The notes beneath the pieces are model-generated. The model was not told the origin of the DNA, searched no databases, and was given only the letters and a program-made list of their open reading frames with translations. From NCBI GenBank assembly GCA_004352715.1, contig SCFE01000009.1, forward strand, positions 2,277,799 to 2,341,798: DNA of 64,000 nt, written 5' to 3'. Shown here piece after piece: positions 11,755 through 22,939 of this stretch. Every line of letters starts with the position of its first letter. The first letter of the stretch is position 1. The stretch comes from Hofstenia miamia. Its lineage: Eukaryota; Xenacoelomorpha; Acoela. Position numbers and translations under genes: made by a program.

Positions 11755-11984
11755 TTAAAACATTTCTAAATGCTTCAATGATCCACTTTGTAACTGCTTC
11801 AAGAAATACTGTAACTTGCAATGTGAGCTAACTGGCTGAACTGTAAGTTTATTTCTCCTTCCATCACAGGCACTAGTGCATAAATTGAAACTATTAATTT
11901 TCTGCTTAAAAATTCCACTATATGAAATAACATTTTCACATTTTAGTTCAAAATTTCTCAGCATTGCAAATTCTTTTATAAATG
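11755..11984 (-). CDS. Candidate exon, 75 codons to stop, unknown
   Basis: On the minus strand an acceptor (GATGTGTAG) ends at 11985. From it a frame reads FIKEFAMLRNFELKCENVIS, continues through a cysteine pair (CTSACDGRRN), and stops at 11755. Starting after AG, two bases complete a split codon. There is no signal peptide or membrane segment. A second minus-strand candidate exon lies directly upstream at 12034-12274, but its best donor has an incompatible phase, so I do not join them. No family is recognised. Confidence 0.3.
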
Positions 11985-12033
11985 CTACACATCATCCCCT
12001 ACTAAAAGTAGGCCATTGGTATATACATTTTGT

Positions 12034-12274
12034 TTAAAAATCCCAGCAGATTTGAATTATTATAAGTGAACAGCAAAAAAAAATTAGTGAATAAACGCTC
12101 TGAAGCGATTGTCGTGGTGTGCTGTAGCTTGGAAATAATTGAATTATTGTCAATACTTGAAGCATTTCCTTGTCCAGTTCTGAAAATATTTCTTTAGCTC
12201 CTAATAAAATTTTGGTTTTTACCAAACAGCGAATTGCCAATTTACCAATCCAAATTTTGATTGATTCTCCCAAA
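12034..12274 (-). CDS. Candidate exon, 79 codons, unknown helical protein
   Basis: The acceptor CTGTCAATAG ends at 12275. The frame after it reads LGESIKIWIGKLAIRCLVKT and then a leucine/isoleucine-rich helical stretch (KEMLQVLTIIQLF), ending at a TAA. Possible donors inside the frame (for example the GTTTAT after the LQS codons) would make the real exon shorter. The first part has the heptad-like hydrophobic spacing of alpha-helical repeat proteins, but no family can be named. Chance occurrence is not excluded. Confidence 0.3.
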
Positions 12275-14081
12275 CTATTGACAGCCTTTCAGGTTCGATA
12301 TTGAAATATTTAAAGCAACTAACTTTACTGGTACATTACGTACATGAATGCAAATTTTTATTTAAAAAATAAGAATTGATCTGGAAATCAACCCATGAAA
12401 CAGCTGAATGTTAATTCTAGGAAAAAATATTCTAAATCTAAACAAATTCAAAAAAAATTATTTCAATTGGATAGTGTTTATAAATCCCAGGCTGAAAAAA
12501 ATGAGAATTTTTTGTTGAGATTCACTTTTGGAAGATAATTTGAAAGAGTGGTGTTGGAAAGTAACTCACAACATTTACGTTATTGCTTCCGAAGACAGTG
12601 TAAAGCATTGAAATTCGTAAATTAGTCTGAATAATTCATCATGATCGTTGTTTCCATAAATTATAAAAATATTTTACTCATCTAAGGAGAAAATAATTTG
12701 GAAAACATTCAGCAATGAATTTTGCATTCAAAGGGATTACGTCATTGATACAATTGATGAATATCAGTAATCGTTAACGAAATTATGTATAGTAATAACC
12801 TAAGATTCAACATAATATATCATTGACTTAAAAAACATATGTTGCACAAATGAAATAAGATAAGGAAAGTCGTATAATTTATGAGTTCATATTTTTACAT
12901 GTACGCTTAATGGCTTGCCCGATCATTTCTAGTTTTACATTTAATAAGAAAGCCTTGCAAACACAAAGACCAATTTTTGCATCCAGATATGAAATTACTT
13001 TGTCGCGACATTGACATACAGTGTCGAAAAATGTAATTCACCTGAGCGAAATCGGGTCAGTCAATATTTGGAAACAAAATTGTATAGAATGATATGCTAT
13101 TAATTATTTTAACATCAAACCGGCTGCTAATACCTTTTAGCAGTGTTCAATTTCTTAGTTCAATTAGTTCTACTAAAGGTACTTCACTTATCATTACAAC
13201 AAAGAATTACTCTTACTCGCATTTTGTTAAATATCGTAATAAGCGCTAACTGTTTCTTTAAATACATATTTATCTTCACCTTAGAAGTTTTTCACAGTAG
13301 ATAAGTACAAAAAATGCATTTATCTTTGTCATTAGGGACCTAAGTATGTTTACATATAAACTACCCTATACAGGGATTGCCCCTAAGCAAGGCTAACTCT
13401 AAGGAGTTAGCTTTGCCGCTAGTTTAGCAAGAATTACTGTTTGCGAAATTAAACAGAAAAATACCTAAAATTATATTTAAATTCACCTTTTGTACAAATC
13501 ACTGCTGGAATTTCTAAAATAATTTTGATTATATTTCAATGTTTTGTTAAATATATTATGAAAATATTAATGCTTAAAAATATATTTGTTCATTTATAAA
13601 TATAAAACGCCCACTATCCGTCAAGGCTAATTTAGTTGTCGCAAATTTTCGGCGATGGATATATTTCGTAGATATTACACAGATATGCGTTATAATCAAA
13701 TTCCTGGAAATCAAATATCGGATGAAATTGTGGGAAATGCTTCTGAACTTTAAATTTTGATAAAATTAATAGGTAATTAAATTTGAAGGTTACAACAATG
13801 TATAAAACTGCTGATATAAATGAAATTTTATAGATTCCCGAAGTCCCTTGATGCCTGCAATTGCAATCAACATCTTTCATCAATTTTGGATCATTATACA
13901 TTCATGATTTCAGTGGAAATCAATATTGTATGTACGTTATTATTGGTGCACTTTATAATCAGCTTTGATTCACTTCTACAATTGTAGTCATTAATTAATT
14001 ATAATGATGAAATAGTTATAAATTTGGCACTCCACATTTATTTTTTGTTTAGTTTTTTAGAGGGGAAAGTGAGAAATATTT
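12275..14081. other. AT-rich stretch without a recognised gene
   Basis: No homology recognised. A minus-strand frame at about 13632-13730, preceded by TTTGATTTCCAG, could be a short terminal exon (EFDYNAYLCNIYEIYPSPK) but has no other support. A small hairpin is listed separately. Confidence 0.45.
13387..13416. repeat. 30-nt hairpin
   Basis: Arms GCAAGGCTAACTC and GAGTTAGCTTTGC pair over 13 bp with one mismatch around a four-base loop. Near-perfect stems this GC-rich are rare in the window. No function is apparent. Confidence 0.6.
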
Positions 14082-14520
14082 TCTATATGGCAACAAATTG
14101 TCCTATCCTATGCATGCTTTTTGTGCTATATATATATATATTANTTGTGAGTCTTCAGTTTTGAGGTGTTGCATCAACAGATAAAATTCAGTGATGTTTG
14201 AATGACATTTTCTCAATGATTGACAAAATTTGTTGATTAATTTGCTCAAAACTGGACTTAATTATGATTTTATAGTTGTAAAATTAAACTTCTCAGTGAT
14301 TTCAACAAAAAACTTAATTTTTTATTGATGTCAATTTAATTGATGGCTATGATAGTTTAAGGATGTTTCTTTTTAATATCACAGTTGAAGGTTTTCTTGT
14401 TGCATCAAGCAATTTTAGCTAAATAACATTTAGCTACGGGTATAAAAAGCTTAGCATNTCTATATGGCAACAAATTGTCCTATCCTATGCATGCTTTTTG
14501 TGCTATATATATATATATTA
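14082..14520. other. Mis-scaffolded 313-bp insert between identical flanks
   Basis: The 62 bp at 14082-14143 and 14459-14520 are identical. Between them 14145-14457 is bounded by single Ns at 14144 and 14458. The simplest reading is two overlapping contigs with an unrelated small contig placed in the overlap. Confidence 0.75.
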
Positions 14521-14607
14521 TATATATATGTATATATATATATGTATATATATGCATATATATATATATGTATATGTGTATATATCTATGTATATACTGT
14601 ATATATC
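14505..14607. repeat. (TA)n tract with TG interruptions
   Basis: About 100 bp of TA alternation with regular TATG interruptions. Confidence 0.9.
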
Positions 14608-15344
14608 TAAACCGGCATATTCAGTCTTCAATTAGAATATGTTTTACAAAGGCATATTAGAATGGGCTCAAATTACACAGTAAATTCAATTGAAGTGATT
14701 GTTACTATACTAAAACAGGAGTTAGAAATTATTATTTATGCTGAGTATATTTCCAAATAACTGATCAGATTTAGGACTGGGCCCTAGCCAATCCCATTTA
14801 CAATATTATAAGTGTCTAAAAATCAATGCATTGACTTTTGTTTAAATGTATATTTGCAATTACACTCTATGCCGTGCACAAACACATAAGAAAATAAGTT
14901 TTAAAAATTTTAATTTCAAACACGTTATCTGAACATATACAGCAGATCAAGTAGTCAATGATATGTAAAGTTTTGGAATATGTTGTTTATTATAAAATTA
15001 CAATTAGAAACCGCATGTGAGTGTGGATACGCAAATCACTGGCATCCCTGAAGAAAATCGAAATTTCCTATTTGAAAGAAATAAAGGAGAAATACTATGT
15101 ATGCACTATGTTCATCGAATCAGAATTTTAATTGGAACCTATATATACCAATAGGATTTAATTAAAATAATTAGTACATACTAAAAATTGATGAGCTTTT
15201 AGATGTAAAATCTTAAATACTTCTACAGCATCCAGATTATTAAATGCATCTTTCAAACGCCAATGGAGTCGAAAATATTGTAACATCAAACATAAAAAAT
15301 TTTGTAAGCATAAATCAATTAGGTTTTGAGAACCTTGTTAACTT

Positions 15345-15410
15345 CCAGACAAAAAGATAGACAGACACTTAGAAAAACAGACAAACAAATAGACAGGCAG
15401 ACTGACACAA
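15345..15410. repeat. Degenerate (GACA)n simple repeat
   Basis: GACA or AGACA units recur about ten times over 65 bp with A-rich spacers. Confidence 0.7.
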
Positions 15411-15674
15411 ATCAAAGAACAAGCACTAAGGAAAACAATTCATCTTTGTTCAAGTTATTCAATTAATGCGTTCTATTAATCCGATTTATCTCGATTAGTC
15501 GGGAATGCTAATATCAATTGCACTCAAGATTTTAGTAAAAACGGGCCATGCACTTAAATCAAAGTCAAAGGCAAAAGCCCTTTGAGAATATATAGTCTCG
15601 CATTCAAATTAGTAAGTACAAGCGTAAGCAAACACACTCTTTAGTTTCAATTTTCACGTCTTGGTTGTATTGTG

Positions 15675-15750
15675 TATAGCCTGGGTTAGAGCCCGTTACG
15701 GGCACGAACAAAAGTGTATGGGCACGGCCCGGTCATACAAGGCTCTGCAT
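15675..15750. repeat. GC-rich island with short palindrome
   Basis: GCCCGTTACGGGC is a short perfect palindrome, followed within 35 bp by GGGCACGGCCCGG. It is strongly GC-rich against the background. It may belong with the C-rich islands at 10.4, 18.06 and 63.06 kb. Confidence 0.45.
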
Positions 15751-16317
15751 GAATATTTGTTGTTATTCGAGGATCTAAATTCTTAAAATCATTTGTTCAA
15801 TTTACATTAGGTCTATTCTATATATCTTAGTATATGTAGATCTATCGTAGAAATTTCAAAACAGTACATCAAATATTACACATAAAATTCATTGCCTTCA
15901 TCAATTTTAAGGAATTCCATTTCCCTGTCATCTTCTGATATTACATTAATAATATATTAGTTATGTACATATATTGCAATGTAAGAAACTTAAGTTGTTA
16001 ACTTCAGAAGACGAATTAATGTCATACAAGCAGTGCAGTGTAGTTACAATTTAATCATTTTATACTGTTTGGTGTGCTGTCAATTATGGATAGGGTCCAG
16101 ACATATATGCATGAAAATATCCGGAAATATGCGTCATCAAACAATGCGACGAAATTTCGAAAAGGTGCATAAAAACTACATTAAAGGGAACAGATATTCA
16201 ATGACCAAAGTATGCACTTTTATAACAATAGACTCATAAATGTTGCTTCAAGTGATCAACAGTCATGAACATTCGTTGTGGTGCTTGAATTTGATCCACA
16301 AAGAAAATTGAAAATAT

Positions 16318-16500
16318 TTACATCAAATGCATGGATTTTTCAATCTTTACAACTTGTGCAAATATTCCCATGGATGTAAATCGAGATTCAGCTTTTCTTT
16401 GTACTTCTCCCCTGATTATTTCCATGATATTTTCTAATATCTCAATCTGGCTGCAAAGAAACAACCTCTTTTTCAGTTGTGTTGTAGCTTCAGGATGAAA
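16318..16500 (-). CDS. Candidate exon, helical protein, unknown
   Basis: The acceptor TATGGTATCTTTCAG ends at 16501. A 60-residue frame follows: FHPEATTQLKKRLFLCSQIE, then ILENIMEIIRGEVQRKAESR, ending with a TAA at 16318. A GTAAAT donor overlaps the last codons (exon end then 16322), so it may be internal. Heptad-like leucine and isoleucine spacing suggests two amphipathic helices. GC is higher than in the flanks. Two further minus-strand candidates lie upstream (17063-17188, 17944-18023), consistent with one gene, but splice phases do not chain directly, so an exon is missing or a boundary is wrong. No family is recognised. Confidence 0.42.
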   Translation of the reverse strand, partial: FHPEATTQLKKRLFLCSQIEILENIMEIIRGEVQRKAESRFTSMGIFAQVVKIEKSMHLM

Positions 16501-17062
16501 CTGAAAGATACCATAATGTAACATACCTGATTAAGCCTACACCTGTCGAATGGAACATTAATTTTCACTGTTACATTAACCCATTGAAACAGGGTTGACA
16601 TAAAAAAGGTTTTTGAAAAAAGAACTCGTTTATAACCCTTTTTTTCAGACATGTTCCATTATTTTCTTTCAACAAATATCAGAAAAGTTGTTGAAATACC
16701 TTTACGACCATTTTCAATGTATGTCTCTGGTTTCAGATTATTGCGTTCAATGATAAGCTTACTATTTTTTCAATTATTTTTTATAAGGTTGAACATTAGT
16801 AGAAGACGTAATTTTTTAAGGGAGTTTTTGTTTTTTCTAAAGAATGATTTTTTAATGCTAACGTCATCTAATATTATATATATTTTTACAAAAATTCTGA
16901 TTAATGTTATGGATAAGCCATCATCAAGGACCTAAGACTACAATGTGATTGTCTCAGTAGAAACTGTATATGATTGTAGAAAATCCTATTTGGAAATTTT
17001 AATGGTATATGAACTTCCTAGAAAATGATGTGGTTTATATATGACCAAATACTTCCTTTTAC

Positions 17063-17188
17063 CGGTAGATTTGAGTTGATTTAATGCCATGGCGATTTCG
17101 TGGTCAATGAAGATTTTCTTTAAAGTTTTAATAGGAGTGAAGTCCGCAACACCTGTTATCGTGTATACAAACCAAGTCGCTGACACTC
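17063..17188 (-). CDS. Candidate internal exon, unknown
   Basis: Bounded on the minus strand by an acceptor (AATCGCTCTAG) and a donor (ACCG/GTAAAAGG). The 126 nt read VSATWFVYTITGVADFTPIK followed by TLKKIFIDHEIAMALNQLKS, entering and leaving in phase 1. The peptide starts hydrophobic and turns amphipathic. GC is clearly above the flanks. It lies between two other minus-strand candidate exons. No domain is recognised. Confidence 0.42.
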
Positions 17189-17747
17189 CTAGAGCGATTG
17201 TGAATCATAAAAATTCCAAATCAAAAAGATTTATGTAAATATTTTAACATCAAACGAAATCAGTTTCATCAAAATTTAATATCAATTCATTTCATTGCCT
17301 GCGCATTGTTTATTTGTAAGAATGTTGGCTTTCACCGGAGGTGTTTTACGTTAACGTCTGCCTACAACCAGCAATTTATTGTCTAATGTTTTCTATGTAT
17401 TTTCTCAATTGTAATTAATTCTATGTAAGATATACATCCACAAATATTTTTTGATTTATTAATGTGGCAGGATTCTTTGATGAGATTACAATTTTTGGTG
17501 TGGATTATTATGGTATTATTACAGAATTACAACGGAACTATAATTTGCATAATAAAGGTGACGTTTACATTTCAACTTAGTCTTATTTACAAGTTTATTA
17601 AAAGGATTTAAATACATTACATCCAATAAAGAAATTAGATTTCTTTCTTCAAAATAGACGTATAACGTATAAGAGTTTAAAAAAATCTGTATATACATAG
17701 TAACATCGGTGGAATACATGTAATGCAGTTTCCAAATAGAACATAGC

Positions 17748-17872
17748 TAAAACTGTTCTTTATTTACAAGTATTTCTTTGTCTTATATACAGTGAGTTAT
17801 AAACATATTTACAAATAACAAACTTGATTTGAAAACACTTGCTCTGGCAGATAAACAACCAGTACCCTATGC
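17748..17872 (+). repeat. Dispersed repeat family B, copy 1
   Basis: Aligns by eye with about 63575-63690. Shared blocks are CTAAAACTGTTCT, ATTTACAA, TATATACA and CAACCAGTACC. Both copies are in the same orientation. Class undetermined; reverse-complemented it resembles an mRNA 3' end. Confidence 0.55.
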
Positions 17873-17874
17873 CA

Positions 17875-17875
<1 letters not shown>

Positions 17876-17900
<25 letters not shown>
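17876..17900. repeat. (TA)n microsatellite
   Basis: Uninterrupted TA alternation. Confidence 0.95.
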
Positions 17901-17905
<5 letters not shown>

Positions 17906-17943
17906 TGTATGTATGAGACAAGTAAAGAAAACTTAACCCTAAC

Positions 17944-18023
17944 CATAGCCACATCAATAATTATTGAAAACTGAAACCAACCGGGGTATCCCCAGCCCAA
18001 TTCCACCATTTCTGTGATACAAT
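17944..18023 (-). CDS. Candidate exon, tryptophan-rich, unknown
   Basis: A textbook acceptor (TATTGTGCTTTGCAG) ends at 18024. The 80 nt that follow read CITEMVELGWGYPGWFQFSI in the best frame, to a GTTAGG donor-like site. The donor is weak; another GT lies 6 nt further. The sequence is markedly GC-richer than the flanks. It is upstream of two other minus-strand candidates but not phase-compatible with 17188 as drawn. No family is recognised. Confidence 0.38.
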
Positions 18024-18049
18024 CTGCAAAGCACAATACATCAGAGTTG

Positions 18050-18165
18050 CAACCGGATCAGGAAATGTGACCCGGTGACCCATGCACCTCGGATATATTT
18101 ACCCCCATGAACCTGGAAAATTTGTAAAATAAATGAACCGGTGACCGGATTTCCCATTTGCTGCT
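18050..18165. repeat. GC-rich island with repeated GACCCGGTGACC-like motifs
   Basis: CCGGATCAGG, GTGACCCGGTGACCC and ACCGGTGACCGGATT fall within about 110 bp, arranged partly as inverted repeats. It resembles the other C-rich islands in the window and may be a degenerate interspersed element. Confidence 0.45.
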
Positions 18166-18570
18166 TTCAACTTTTGCTAACAGCATCCTTGCTTCTACGT
18201 CAAAATGAAGCAGCACATCTCATAAGAACATGAAAAAAATTATTATTCTCGCATAATTTAGCATGTGAAATAATAAACAATTGAAAAAATTTTTGTGAAT
18301 AAAAATGCCATGAAAGTTAAAATCCTCAATTTAACTTCAACTGAAAGACTTTACTATGAGCACTAATACATTGTATTAAATTTCTTCAAATAATCCCATT
18401 CTATTTCTAGAAACAACTTCGATATAGATGTGACCAGAATTTCAACACAATTTTAACTTAATATTACCAAATACAAATACAAACAAAAATCAAAATATAA
18501 ATCTTTTGAAATCTTTGAAACCGATGGCATTTCCATATTTCAATGCTAAGGTAAATATTAACTATATTAG

Positions 18571-18668
18571 GATTAGCACTTTTATGTACATTCAGTTTTG
18601 CAAGGCCAGCTGACCCTAAAGCTGTAAGAGAAAGATTGTCTCGGGTGGAACTTTACAATTCATTATGA
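18571..18668 (+). CDS. Candidate exon of a small secreted protein
   Basis: After a branch-point-like ATTAAC and the acceptor ACTATATTAG, the frame reads LALLCTFSFARPADPKAVRE and ends RLSRVELYNSL with a TGA. The first nine residues are hydrophobic and followed by A-R-P-A, like the end of a signal peptide and its cleavage site. A strong GTAAGA donor after the DPKA codons is an alternative exon end. The initiating methionine would have to lie in an upstream exon, which I did not find. Secretion is inferred from hydrophobicity only. Confidence 0.35.
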
Positions 18669-21600
18669 GTGATTAGTTTGTTCCCTTGCAATTAGTTCAA
18701 TAAAAGTGGTATACCGTGTATCAAGGCAAGATGATTATGATGTAATTTGTTGATGGAGATTTGCTGTGCTACCCTGACTTGAATCAGGTTTTATTTCTGA
18801 TAGCACATTGTGTATCCTTTTTGATGAGGATATAGTTTCTGGAGCTTGCTCTTCAATTAGCAAACGGGAGAGAACACGCTTGATTCACTGAAGAGACTAA
18901 TGTATAATTAAAGGCTCTCTCAGACTAAGCATTATTTTCTCTTGAAATTTGCTTACATTTTCATCTAGTGACGTACGCAAGTGAGAGCATGGAGGAATGT
19001 ACCGTCTTCAAACTTGATTTTGTTTTATTAAATCAAAAAAAATTATCGAATTAATAATAAAAATGTTGAAAACTGAATTGCATTTTAGTGTCTATTTTTT
19101 CAATATTTTCAAAAATTTTCGCGGAACTTGGCCTACTTTTGTGACACTTGATCATAACTAACATGTCCCGTCAGAATATCCTCCGTAAACCCCTGTTTGA
19201 ATTGCAAATTTTGCATCAGTATTTTGAAATACACTTAGTGTGAAATATTTCCTGCTATGCATGCCAAATATTTAGAGTCATGTCTTGTATATCGCAGACT
19301 CGCTAAAGTTAGCTCTTACCTATAGTTATCTCAGTCTATTGTGTGGTCTCTTGAAATTAACAATGAAGAAGTTTGACTATGCATTATATATATATATAAA
19401 TATATATTTCTTGTGAACTTAGGTTTTAAATAGTTTTTTTGGTTAGATGCATAATTTTTGTGAGGGGAACCATTAAAATTTTACATTTATAATATTTATT
19501 GGAAGCCAAGTATAACAAATATCTTTGAAAAAGTTTAGCATTTCTATAAATTTTTGCGTTAATTCACTTGAATTTGGCATTAATCCCATTACATTTTAGA
19601 TTTTGTAATAAACCCAACAAGGATCACTTAATTAAAAACTTAAATTCTCTGTTATTTTATAGAAATTGGTTAATTTATCAGATGAATCACGGTTTTAGTT
19701 TGAACAAATATTTCATAACGAATTAATTGTTTCAAAAATTTGGAAGACATAGAGGGCCTAGCAAAAAGATCACATATATGTATTAGCTGCGGCTCCAGAA
19801 AAAATAATGGTATATGAACTGATAAATTATTAGTTTTCCCATTTTGCATGTATATATTTATGCAAGGGAATGTGTTTCAATATGCATAAGAAAGAACATT
19901 TAACATAGGATCGAAATATTTATTCAACAAAGTTCACACCAAACTTTATGAAATTTATTTTAGAAAATTTGGCTGATTTCATTGTTAAGGCTTTGCAAGC
20001 ATTGCATTTTCACTTAAAATATTTAATTTTTGAGAAAAATTTTTTCAAATATCAACAATAAAGTTGTTGCCATATGGCATATATGCAATTCTAGAGTTTG
20101 CTACAATCTGATAACAATTTTTAAGTCTGAATTTGTTGAATTTGATTGAAGAAATTTATGCAGTGATCTTGACTGAAGGATTTTTGAATATGTTCGATAA
20201 CATTGCTCCTTATGAGACAGTGCGTAATCATATTCTGTTAAAGATATTGTAGAACTATTTATGGTTTCTCCATTCTAAGATTTTTTAGTGAAACTGGAGC
20301 AACAATTTGAGAAGATTTTATGAATGCATCACAACCAGCATAATGAAAACCACTTCATTAGCAAATTCATTTTTGCGTGCATAGTTCTCGAAATCTTGAC
20401 TACGCCATTTATACCAAATAGCATATTTGTAGTCCATTTCAATACCGTTACATATATTTCAAATATACTCCAAAATTAGAGAGAAACTATATATTTTGCT
20501 TGAATCTCTTTCGCTGGAATCTACAAAGGGAACATTCCGCTTGATAGAGAAGCTTTAGGAGAACTATAGTTAATTTCTTTATTTGTTTGCCATATAAGCT
20601 TTTTACCATGTACAACGAGAAATAGGGTGCTGAATTTCAAGTTGTCCATGTTTTTCCATTTTTCTGAAGTTAAATATTGATTGAGAAGATCACTGGAAAA
20701 ATGTGGTGCATTAATTAAATTATGACATATATATTTTGGATGTCTTAAAGTGAATTGTTTTCAGTACTACTCATACCATGTGTTACCTCATTACAATTGT
20801 AGCCAAGCGCTTTATTACAATCATTGACCGACCTACTTAAGTCGACGATTATATATATATATATATATATAAATTTTTTTTGCAAAATTAAAGTTTTTTA
20901 ATTAATTTTTTCAGGGACGTATAATTTTTTTGCTTTTGGGATTAAAACTATGGGATCTTTTCTTTAAAAAAAATTTGCAAAAAGCAGATAAATTTATAAA
21001 AAAAGAATTTTAAAAATTTTTTATCCCCTAGGGGAAAAATTTTTCCCTTTGGGTATAAAGGGCTAGATAAAACACTGTCCCAAAAAAGTGAAATAAAATT
21101 TTTTTTGTTTTTTTTGCAAATTTCCACCCCCCACCCCTTGGATTTCCCACTGACATGTATCTCAAAAAAATATTTTTAAAACAAAAAAAAACTAAAAATA
21201 AATTTAAAATTGATACACTCATTTAAACAAACGAAAAAGTGTATTTTGCCTGAAATTAGGATATCAGTAAGAAAATTTATTGCAATAACGACAATTGCGA
21301 AAATTGTTTACTGATGGAATGCAAAATGTTAGAGTGCTTATGGAAATATGCAATAACAATGAACTAAAGGTCAACTAGCCAGTTCGATAATACCTAAAGT
21401 AACGCTTACAATCAAGAGTTAAAAAGGTGGTAGACGCTTAAATGACAAAAAGGTTCCATATTTACATTTTATAGGTTTTTTCAAGATAGCAGAAATAAAT
21501 GAATAAATTTAAAGGAAATTTCTGAGAAAGAAAATGAAATACTTTTAACATTCAAGTCAAATTAGATAGACACATAATCATCTAAAAATAATGGAAATAG

Positions 21601-22939
21601 ATATAGTTAAGTTACTGCATACTAGCCAGATATGTTCGTTTTTAAGCCTTAAATTATATATAGCCTGCCTAATTTGTTGGATAGAAATATAAATTATTTT
21701 ACACTACGACTAGTTTTTTCAAAAATATGTTTGCACACGCTTATGTCATAGAAAATAGACCAAATATGTCTATTTAAAAATACATCATTTTGCTGTGTCA
21801 GTTAAATGTTAAATGTAGAAATAGTAAGAGATGTGTTTTCAATGGTTAATAGTATAGGAAAGCCAGACATTCACAACAATTTCCAAGAATTTCAACTTTC
21901 TTAAACGTTGATTGATTTTAAGCAAACATTAAACAACATCAAGTTTGAAATATGGTAAGCCCATGAGATAAAAATTTAGCATTTGCTGATTTCTTTCAAC
22001 TTTGATAAACTAAGAATTTGTATAAAGGAGACATTATTACCAAGGCGTCAGCGAATTCAATGCCCTAGTACCAGGTGCTGCATTTTACAAGCGAATATGT
22101 TTCCCCGCAAAGATTTCTTCCTAATATATAATATATTTCTATTTCGATGTATGCACTTAAATTCCAAAATAAAATAGCATCGTAAGTTTTGGAAAACGTC
22201 CTTTTCCATTTTTCAATGCAGTACATTTAGAATAATTTAAGAGAATCAAAACTGTTTACTATAAACAACTTAAATTCATAAATTTACTAGTTTTAGAACG
22301 TGCTAATCCGAAACAATGAATTTAATAACATAATTTACTTTTCTAATACTTGCTTAGCTTTTCAGGCTTGAAAAATAATTAATTTAGCGTTTAGGCGAAA
22401 GTAAGTATACTTCTTAATGAGCACTTCTTTCCGCAATTAAAATTTGCCTTTGGATGAATTTGCATCAATTAAGAAAGAAAAATCAATTTATTGTTTTATA
22501 GTTTTTTGCATTTTGCTTAATTAAACAGATCACTTAATGTATTTAACACAAGTAAATGAAGGAAATGTTTACTCTCAACTCCTTTAAAAAAGCATGCACA
22601 ATTCATATTCATGCTTAATTCACAATTTGTACCTTTAAATATTCAATATCATTACCTTCATGTGAAGATTAAACATGTTATGCAATGTTGATATTAAAGA
22701 ATCATGAAAAAAATTTAATTTAGATGGTAGAATTACAAACTATTGTAAATTAAAAATGTGGATAAATTATTTCAATTATGGATTTCACATAAATATCACC
22801 TCACTTGCTGAAGTGAGTCAATCAGGAATGCAATAGCCTTTAGCTTTACACATCACAGTAGAATTTTTGGGTCATAACAAAAACTATCTACTCATTTACT
22901 GTATGTCCTATGTAGATGTAGTGCAATTTTAAGTAGCCC
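18669..22939. other. AT-rich stretch without a recognised gene
   Basis: About 4.3 kb. Contains a (TA)n tract at 20850-20870, an A/T-homopolymer-rich segment at about 20870-21210 and a (TTA)n tract at about 22942. Short plus-strand frames at 21.98-22.18 kb have no support. No transposon coding sequence recognised. Confidence 0.5.

Larger units (their letters stand above)
14608..16317. other. AT-rich stretch without a recognised gene
   Basis: Contains a 48-codon plus-strand frame at about 15008-15155 (KPHVSVDTQITGIPEE start) after an ATTAG acceptor-like site, a GACA-type simple repeat and a C-rich island (both listed separately). Otherwise nothing is recognised. Confidence 0.45.

Noticed and set aside
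12034-12274. C-terminal hAT transposase segment
   Set aside because: A helical stretch loosely recalled the hAT dimerisation region, but the diagnostic SERxFS-type motif is absent.
13387-13416. Bacterial-type terminator
   Set aside because: A stem-loop is present, but no T-run follows and the context is eukaryotic.
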